Of a DNA stretch of 64,000 nucleotides, positions 55,842-64,000 are shown piece after piece. The stretch is from contig OY987298.1 of the NCBI GenBank assembly GCA_963920635.1, positions 123,885,735 to 123,949,734 of the forward strand. Direction: 5' to 3'. How positions within the stretch are numbered: position 1 is the stretch's first letter; the number at the start of each line of letters is the position of its first letter. Under the pieces are notes generated by a model that saw only the letters and a program-made list of their open reading frames with translations, was not told where the DNA came from and did not search any database. The DNA is from Pseudeuparius sepicola (lineage: Eukaryota; Arthropoda; Insecta; Coleoptera; Anthribidae). The translations under genes were made by a program, and so were the position numbers.

Positions 55842-56487
55842 TCATTCAAACTCGGCGTCCCAGGCCGGTAGCGGGCAAACCAAAAGAGTAAAAAAAATCG
55901 GCATAGACCAAATTAAGATTAAAATTATAAAAATGACAGACGGCGCCAGGCGTCGCGACGCCCGGTATAATTTTTTTTCTAGCAAACATACTTTTTTTAT
56001 TGCACACGTGGATACCTCCATTTTTTCTCTACAACTTTTATCTAAGGCGTTTTGTCAGTTTTTGTCCACACACTAAATTCTGAGTAGGCCATGACAATTT
56101 GTTTGAACTTGTCAGTTTGGCATTACAATTTACAACACTAGTATAAATCAGTGTAAAAAGTAGTGTTTTGTAATGGCCACACACGACGATAAAGTAAATA
56201 CGCTACTTATTTATGGAGAAGCCCAGAAAAATGTTAGAAGAGCTACAAATATTTACGCCTTTGATAAAAGTTGTAGAGAAAAAATGGAGGTATCCACGTA
56301 TGCAATAAAAAACGTATGTTCGTTAGAAAAAAATTATACCGTTCGTCGCGACGCCTGGCGCCGTCTGTCATTTTTTTTATTTTATTCTTAGTTTGGTCTA
56401 CAATTGGTCCCATTTAAGATCCCACATGCAGATTTTTTTACTCTTTTCGTTTGGCCGCTATAGGCCTGAGACGCCCAGTTTGAATGA
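55842..56487. mobile_element. Foldback built from two 5' ends of a transposon
   Basis: The left end TCATTCAAACTCGGCGTCCC returns inverted at 56468-56487. The arms are about 210-240 bp and include the palindromic GGCGTCGCGACGCC words. The loop (about 56055-56250) contains a leader and the first codons of a transposase (56173 on). The frame runs from the loop into the inverted arm, where it becomes meaningless. This fits a head-to-head junction of two 5' ends. Confidence 0.8.
56173..56262 (+). pseudogene. N-terminal fragment of a DUF4817-type transposase
   Basis: From ATG 56173: MATHDDKVNTLLIYGEAQKN, then VRRATNIYA. The pattern M.T..DKV..LLIYGE..KNVRRA...YA is the beginning of the DUF4817 helix-turn-helix found in insect transposases. 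After about residue 30 the frame enters the inverted arm. Compare 32735-32939. Confidence 0.75.
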
Positions 56488-56822
56488 TTCAACATTTTGA
56501 CCCATAAAATGGCTTTTTTCGATCTGTAGCGAGCAACAAGCATAATTTTAAACTTTTGGTCAATACAAATTTTAATCTAAGTAATTACTCATCTTTTGAG
56601 ACAAAATGTATTTAAAAATATTTATCACAATGGCATTTGCGCAAAAAGCCTAATAACGGCCATTGCGATAAATATTTTAAAATAATTTTTGTCTCAAAAT
56701 GTGAGTAATTACTTTGATTAAAATTTGTATTGACCAAAAGTTTAAAAGTATGCGTGTTGCTCGCTACAGATCGAAAAAAGCAATTTTTTAGGTCAAAATA
56801 TTGAATCACCACGCACGTGGTG
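56486..56822. mobile_element. GATTCAACATTTTGAC foldback MITE
   Basis: GATTCAACATTTTGACC at the left returns inverted at 56790-56807. The right side continues into CACCACGCACGTGGTGTAC, a longer terminus also seen in the 2953-3130 copy, so the left end here is truncated where it meets the 55842-56487 foldback. The arms (about 150 bp) include ATTTTTAAATAC and TTATCACAATGGC/GCCATTGCGATAA near the centre. Confidence 0.8.
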
Positions 56823-59440
56823 TACATTCAGTCTTAACACATAACCAAAAAATAGTCTGAAATCTATACCTACCTATTTATAGCAACACATTATACCGCG
56901 CAAAAGAGACTACCGACCGGGGGAATATATGGCAGGTATTTTGAAACCAAAATTAAGCAGTTATTTTAAAATTGTAAAAATTGTTCTATAAATTGAAATG
57001 CTTGTTTTAGGTTTTAGACAAAATGCGAAATAAGCGATAAATAAAATAATGTTCTGTTTGATATTTTATATGCTATATAGTTTTTGTCCAAATTATCATA
57101 TTCTACACGGGTGTACATGTTAATGCGACCGATTCTTCTTCATGTTCCAATTTTTCTTTCAGCATTGACTATGTCTTTAGCCTAAGTACCTTCTATATTC
57201 CAGTATCCCTAAGAGTTTTTTCGGCGGAGTCGGTGCTGGTGGCTTATGTGGTCAGCCATTCCCAAAGCATGTCTTGTTTTGGAAAATTTGTTCACCTTCA
57301 TATGGTTCATTTGATAAAAAAATGATACTGTTACTAACCCATAGAATGTAGTCTCACAGTCGGAAGGTAAAAGCTTTTTAGAATATTTTAAATCTTCATG
57401 TAGCCATCAATTTCTTTCGTACGTGCCGACCATGGTGAATCGTCGACAACAACTAAACATCAATTAATAACTTATTTAGTGCCAAAATGAATCAAAACAA
57501 TATGAAACCTGTGCGATATATTTTTCAGGTTTCTCTAAAGCTGCTGTATACTGTGTGTGTATTGTACCTACGCGTTAAGCATTATGAAACCTAAAAAAAA
57601 CTAAATTGCACTGACACAAGAATTATTAATTTCAATGAGAAAAGGCGAGCAAATTATGTGATGGATCAAGCCAATCGCAAGTGCAGAAATTTTTGAACGG
57701 CCCAATCACATTGCATTGGTGGATTCCATCACATATTTGTGCCGACTTTAAAAACTCGTTATCCGAAACGCCGATTCTCCAAATAAATGGATAATATAGG
57801 TGTTTGTAACCGAAATCTATAGATATAAGTCTATACAAACGTGTATCGATCACAAAACCACTTAAAATAAAATTCTTAGAGAATTAAATAGGTATAGCCT
57901 ATTTATGCTGCGATAGTTAAGTTTATACTGTGGTAATATGCACAAAGAACAGCATCTCGAGGGACGAGTGCGCTTCCCAATTAAATCAGTGACGTAACAT
58001 TTTCGGAGCACCTTGAATCGACGCAATATAATATCGCATAATGTTAGACATTGAATAAGATGTTAGGTGGTTTTCATCTTTATATTAACGTTGAATCATT
58101 TGAGTTGTGAATGGTTGAGAGAATGTTATACATAACAACAAGAAATTATAATTTCTTTAGAAATCAACTCATACATTAACTTTTATAAATCAAACAATAT
58201 TTCGTTAAAACACATGTCTTACCTACCAAACGCCACAAACAGGAGTGATAAATTTGAAAGGATTCTTCTTGATAACTTTTAAAAAGTGTACAATTTCAAA
58301 AGGTTCTTGTGCGCTTATGTCTCAAAAGGGGGTCGTTCGTGCGCGAAAGTGATAAAAAAACAAAAGCAGACTGTTAAAAAGACATCGCCAAGTCACGGTA
58401 GGCTTAAATGAATTGAAGTTTTACTCGACTGTAAACAGCCCGATTTTATGATTTGCTTAGGGAGGATGAAGCTATTTGAGCGCCTTTTTATTGTGAGCTA
58501 TTGCGCGTCCCCTTTTGATGTCACTCTATTAAAGGAAACAATATGTAAGCAAAAAGTTCGCCATTATTAAAGCCTGCTTAAATTCGAGCAAAGAAAGACA
58601 TTCTTGGGTAAGCATTTAGAGACTGTTATTATCTTCGTTCTTTTGTACACTAAAGTTGTAAGACTTACTTTTAGAACTAGTTTTCTCTCTCCTACAAAAA
58701 AAACATTTTTGGGTATTGTACAAAGATACAATAATTGGAAACGGGTAGTATGCCCGTCGTTTCCATATTTGGCACACCCTGTATATGCTCAACTGGCTCA
58801 TCGATCATATTTTGAGAAATTTGCACAAAATTCGGTAAAAAATATTATGTGAGTACTTAAAAAGAAGTCCAGTTTTCTTTACTAAATATTTTTATTTCTC
58901 AGGGTATACACTTACTTCAGATTTTGAAATTGGACAGTAGATAGTCATTCCTTTAATTAAAGAATTCAAAGTCCAAAGGTCTGGATTAAACGAACTATTA
59001 CTGGAGTGAATTCGAACAATTTTCAGGGGCTTTGCAGAACCAGTCAGGTTTGAACTTCATTTTCAGGATGTAGCCAATTAAGGCACTAATTTAAGATGTT
59101 TCAAATAATTTTTCAAGTGAGATCGGCTCCAAAGCTAAATTATAATTAAATTTTCTCAATTTGGAACTAATTACATAATCGTCCTTCGCTCCAATTAACT
59201 AATTTATACATCAGCCACTCGACAGGTATTGGCAGAAAATAAATCTAACTAAATTTAAGGAAAATCACAACAGGGATATCATTGAGAAAATGTAACAAAT
59301 ATAACAGGATCCTTGCTTGAGTCTTTCGGAATACACATTTAAAAATAATATTGAAATAAATATAATACAGGTGTTCACTAAATTTAATCTAAATACCTAT
59401 CAGTACGGAATACATAGCTTCGCAATAGAAGCCTCCTTAA
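56823..59440. other. AT-rich intergenic sequence
   Basis: No gene was recognised. A small GGAAACGGG/CCCGTCGTTTCC hairpin and an ACACCCTGTATATG terminus near 58780 mark a transposon remnant. Short frames are treated as chance. Confidence 0.4.
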
Positions 59441-59778
59441 GAGGGGGTTGCCGACAGCGAAAGTGACGTTAAATTTCGTATTTTTTTAAGTTGTATACCA
59501 TAAAATCTAGTAACATTTTACCTGGCAAAAATTTAGTACAAACATCTCTGTCTTCATTTTAATCATAAGATCTTAAAAGCATATGCAATGGAATTATTAT
59601 TTTTCCCAAGGTTTTCATAACCTATAAAACAAAACACTGCTTGTAATATCTTATGATTAAAATGAAGACAGAGATGTTTGTACTAAATTTTTGCCAGGTA
59701 AAATATTATTAGATTTTATGCTATACAACTTAAAAAAATACGAAATCTAACGTCACTTCCACTGTCAGCAACCCCCTC
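59441..59778. mobile_element. TTAA-flanked palindromic MITE, copy 2
   Basis: The ends GAGGGGGTTGCCGACAGCG and, reverse-complemented, GAGGGGGTTGCTGACAGTG lie between TTAA at 59437-59440 and 59779-59782. The body is a near-perfect hairpin as in 20117-20480, including CTGGCAAAAATTTAGTACAA in both arms. Confidence 0.85.
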
Positions 59779-59782
59779 TTAA

Positions 59783-62700
59783 GGATATGTGTGTCAAAAA
59801 TAAGCGAGACTCCATTTCAGTTAACAGAAAAATATCCGGTATTTTAAACATAAATTTGGTTCTAATAAAATCTCTGTGCTATGTGGATTAACGTAAATTC
59901 AAATAAAAGGCACAACATTTATGTCTTTAAAATATATTTTGCCTCAAAGCGAGTCTCCTTTTGACACATGTCGCTAATATAATCTGTCTGTGTTTGTGCT
60001 ATTAGTCAATAAACTATTGACAATTAAATACAGACATATTCCAATAATCCAGTGATACTAATCAAAACCAGAACTTGTCATTATCAAGTAGTTTCCCTCA
60101 TATTATTGGTTATTGGACCTTTTAATTCTGAACCATATATCTATACAGGTATGTGTTCTGAACTTGGTGGGGAGTAGAGGTGATGCCTGTCAGTAGTGTC
60201 ATTGTTCACGGATTTTGCCGGATTACGACAACATATAGTTCTTCTCTCCTTTACTGGTAGAATGCTAAAGCACGTCCGTTGTAACTGTGTCGTTTGAAAA
60301 TAGCGTTTTCAATTTTCGGCAAGATATTGAGGGAATACACAGACAAGCAGACACACAGACCCATTTGTTCCTCTTTTTTTTGTAGACTAGTTTTGTGCAA
60401 CAATAATTATTATTTTTGCAACATAATCCTGCATAAAACTAATTAATTTTTTAGGGGATATGAGTCTTAAAGTTATTTCTGAAAAAAATCATTGAAATTT
60501 TATCATAAAATAAATAAAATTTGTGGTGTGAAATGTTCTCTGAAATATATTCATAAGATTTATTTTCTTTTGTATTACTTTCCCGTGTTTTCAACTGCGA
60601 ACACTGTAAGTCGTCCTGTTTAATTTATGGAACTTCGAGGCTGTGGCCAAAGATTTTAATTTTAGATTTGGATCAAATCCATTCTGCTGGCAGGCACAAT
60701 ATATTTCTCACCTTAAATTAGTTTTTTTAGAGGAGGTGACGAGACAGCCACCCGACCTATGTTTCACAGTTACAATTTCCATCTTTACCCGTTTCAGCGC
60801 CAATAGAAGAAGGCACTACTAATTTAAGTCTCGGCCCAAATTTAATGGAATTGTGTCCTATCGAATCATTTAAGGGCCGAATTAATACCCCATCGAATAG
60901 TGTGACGAATATGGAGCCTATATCAATGGGAAATAGGTAGGTATTTAATTTGACGTGAGGCACTGTAACTGGCGTTCAAGTTTTATCACAGGTATAGCAT
61001 TGAGTAAAGGATATATATTCTAATATAGAAGATATAATATTTCATTTACTTAATGGTTATTGTCTCGAGTAAAACCAAAAGTTATAAGCAATACTTCTAG
61101 TTAGCTTCGGCACACCGCGCTAAATGCCAATGCGCGGTGTAGTTTGAAATTCTGCACAGTACCCGTAAAACTCTTGCTCTTCTGGCAGTTGCAGTCCCGA
61201 GAGCCATACTGATTAACTTTGGTCGCGCAGTGAAAAACGTCATTCCACCAATCAGCCAAAACGAATTCAGCACCTGAAAGCGCGGATTCAGCGTGCGCAG
61301 CAATAGCAATTAACCATCCTCAATGGGGGATTAGGGACGTATCTGGCATCAAACCATTCACTGGGCCCAGGATTTGAAAGGGGAACAATTTGCGATTGCA
61401 GTTTCACTTTCCACGCGAATATTATACGAAGCGACAATGTTACGCTCTCTGTGATATGATCAACCATAGTGAGAAGGCCTCAGCGTAGCTCACAATTTGA
61501 TTGTGCTTTGCCATCTGGGCTGGCTTTAACAAGCCTATGGGCTATGGGCTAAAGCTATGACAGTGTGACGCCAAACCTGTTGAGACTTGTCTGCCGTGAT
61601 ACTCTCATATTGGCGGGGGATATCGATTTGGCGTCATTCTCTCATAAGGAGTTATCCATTAATCGCCATTTCCAGGGATGACGAAGGGTTCTCGATAATT
61701 TTATTTTTGAAGATATTCCCTTATCTTTTATTTGCTCGAAAGATCTTAAAACCGCGTCTTTTGACATTCCTACCTTTGTCAACATGCAAGTCCAGGACCG
61801 ACTATGAATTTTTATACCCCCAACTTTCACTAAATGCATTTAGCGATTTTTTTGTTTAAAATCTGACACCATTAACAAAAAATTTATATTTTAGTGCGTT
61901 TTTGAAGAATAACTTTTTAACGGATTTAACGGAAGAGAATAAAGAAAAATTGAATTAATGAAAAATGTTCAGCACAGTTAGGGCCTTCGAACGATGTAAC
62001 AAAGGTGGTATGTTGGTGGGAAAAAAAGATTACTTGGCGTCGCGACGCCTAGCGTCGTATTTACAAAGGGTCGCTAAATGGGCCAATTTATTCCTTTATA
62101 CACCCTATATCATCTTCGACGGGTATATAATATCTCCATATCTTCGACCGTTTTCCACCAACAGATTCTGGGTGTCTAAAAATGATCACCCTGTACATCC
62201 TCGAGGATTTAAACCAACTTGTAGGATCTATAATATTTTTACTTATTATTATTAGTTTTACTTAGTATTATTAGTTTCATTTTTTTACGCATTCTCAGAA
62301 GTAGAAGAAAAGTAAAAATAATTTATTAGTGAATCTAGGAAGACTTAGCTATTCCTGTTTTTGTTTTTTTTTTATTAGTTTTAAATAACGTTAGCTTATC
62401 TGTTGACAACAAATATTTAGTGCTTGTCCATACCAATTGAAATGAAGTTAGTAGATATTTTTAAATTTCGTTTTTTATTACTTTAATTAAATTTAGAGTT
62501 GGGAAAATACATACTGAGGACTTTCTTAGTGTGATCCTCACTTACTCGTAGAAGTGAGGGGTTGTAACAAACTAAGTGGCGTCTTCTCCTGTCATCTTTG
62601 TACCCACTCCCGTCTCCACTGTCTAACAGTTGGCGGCTACCACACCTTTACTCACGAATATACATTGGTTACCTATACTTTGGTAGGTACATTTTTAAGT

Positions 62701-62904
62701 CAATTTAAATAACGTGACATAGAAATCTAGTGAGAAAAATGATTTTTACACCCTTTTAGATGAGAATCAAATCTGGGGTGAGGTATACAAATTTAATATA
62801 TGCTTTTTAACACCAAATTAAAATTATTTACAACTTGTCTTAAATTACTTCCAAACTTGGCGATTGGTACCTTGGTGTAATCTTCCGGACTAGGCCTGAG
62901 ACAA
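59783..62904. other. Intergenic sequence, no gene recognised
   Basis: 60730-60960 and 61090-61320 are less AT-rich and free of recognised repeats, and might be conserved noncoding DNA. ACACCCTATATC and CACCCTGTACATCC termini at 62099 and 62190, and GGCGTCGCGACGCC at 62037, point to a fragment related to the 55842-56487 foldback. No exon signatures were seen. Confidence 0.35.
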
Positions 62905-63500
62905 AATATCGATAAAATCGAAAGTATCGATACTATCGATTTTATCGATACACGATATTCAATTTCGATAAATCGAAATATCGATATTATCGATTTTATC
63001 GATATTTTCGATCTTTTCGATTTTATCGATCTTTTCGATTTTATCGATCTTTTTGATTTTATCGATATTTTCGATTTTATCGATCTTTTCGATTTTATCG
63101 ATTTTTTCGATTTTATCGATTTTATCGATATTTTTGATTTTATCGATCTTTCCAATTATATCTATCTTTTTAAATTGTTTGCAAAAATAAAGGAAATTGC
63201 TGTACCCATTGCGTCCAGACCGCGCCCGCAGCAAGCCGATCGGCCTTTTTTGCCTAGCTTCTTAAATAAAATTTATTATATCGATTTTATCAATATCGAT
63301 AAGATCGATTTTATCAATATGATCGATAAGATCGATTTTATCGATAAGATCGATTATATCGATAAGATCGATTATATCGATAATATCGATTTTATCGATA
63401 AGATCGATTATATCGATTTTATGGATAAGATCGGTTTTATCGATAAGATCGATTTTATTGATTTATCGATTTTATCGATATTTTTTCAGTATCGATTTCC
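62905..63500. repeat. Low-complexity TATCGAT/TTTTATCGAT array with central spacer
   Basis: 62905-63165 is dominated by ATCGAT alternating with TTTT/TTTC spacers, and 63280-63485 by ATCGATTTTATCGATAAG-type repeats. The two halves flank about 100 bp of ordinary sequence (63166-63275). ATCGAT is self-complementary, so both strands look alike. The Lys/Ile/Ser-rich frames on either strand follow from the repeat and are not genes. Confidence 0.85.
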
Positions 63501-64000
63501 GATACTGAAATTCGGAGATCGAACAGCCCTATTCCAGACTGGTAATTATCTTTTGGTGTAATCGAGAGGTGGGTTTGGGAAAGAAAAATCAAACGCACAC
63601 CTCATATTTTTCATTTTTCAGACTTTTTACATTGCTAAAATTGACATTGAGAAATATTTTGTACATTACAATTTCCGAACATTTGAATTGAGAAATTTTA
63701 GACATAAATTACCACAGTTTACTTCGTTAAAGTTTTAGTATGAATCGTTGCTATATACTACTTCTAATTGCGTCAAATTGCCAAAGCTGTCGAAATATTC
63801 ACACTTTTCCCTCTTTTGCGGTATGCTACCCAATGGGACCCAGAATTTCGCTGAATATCCAAATTCAAAATGACCGACTCGTTTTCTCTCGGGTTTGTAA
63901 GCAGGACACCTCGCATATACACACCCCTAAAAAATGGAATTCTAAGTCTTTCAGTGAATGTTATTAAATCTAGATTGGTTGGAGGTCTGTTGGATAGCCT
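63501..64000. other. AT-rich sequence at the window edge
   Basis: A 75-codon + strand frame at 63740-63967 has no recognised domain. No repeat or gene was identified. Confidence 0.35.

Noticed and set aside
62793..63561. Reading frames of 90-128 codons rich in Lys, Ile, Ser and Asp on both strands
   Set aside because: They are translations of the ATCGAT/TTTT array in different frames; the repeat keeps all frames open.

Overview
The window looks like part of an insect nuclear genome. It is AT-rich, has long introns packed with transposons, and carries five GC-rich exons with clean GT/AG borders and matching splice phases. No bacterial-type operon, rRNA, CRISPR array or canonical tRNA is visible. 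The insect order cannot be settled from the sequence alone.

The only host gene I can support is the 3' end of a sidestep (Side)-family cell-surface protein on the + strand. Its exons are at 21259-21567 (membrane-proximal fibronectin III domain), 40960-41092 (transmembrane helix), 41258-41439, 49249-49415 and 51990-52151 (cytoplasmic tail and stop), followed by a short 3' UTR. The first 21 kb is probably an upstream intron of the same gene, because no other exon was recognised there. From about 52.3 kb onward the sequence is downstream of the gene.

Almost everything else is mobile DNA. (1) 6.6-13.4 kb: two neighbouring DNA transposons flanked by TA. The larger has a broken Tigger/pogo-type transposase and contains two hAT insertions with exact 8-bp target duplications; one hAT carries a perfect 51-bp-arm hairpin with a tRNA-like Pol III unit. 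(2) 14.5-21.2 kb: a third TA-flanked element and nested foldback elements. (3) 22.8-30.5 kb: a giant foldback split by a second foldback and by a young, nearly complete BEL/Pao retrotransposon (23634-29858; 287-bp LTRs differing at two sites; target duplication GCCAC). (4) 32-38 kb and 46-56 kb: foldbacks whose centres hold either the start or the end of a DUF4817/DDE_3-type transposase gene. (5) 41.5-44.1 kb: a 7-copy, 372-bp satellite built from intron sequence plus a truncated MITE, with the intact MITE at its downstream edge. (6) 62.9-63.5 kb: a dense TATCGAT-type low-complexity array.

Two diverged copies of a moderately GC-rich noncoding segment (824-1146 and 3204-3510), and a few other TE-free islands rich in ATTA-type sites, are possible regulatory DNA of the host gene. 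Because the Side-like gene is transcribed through many long inverted repeats, its pre-mRNA should contain several long hairpins.
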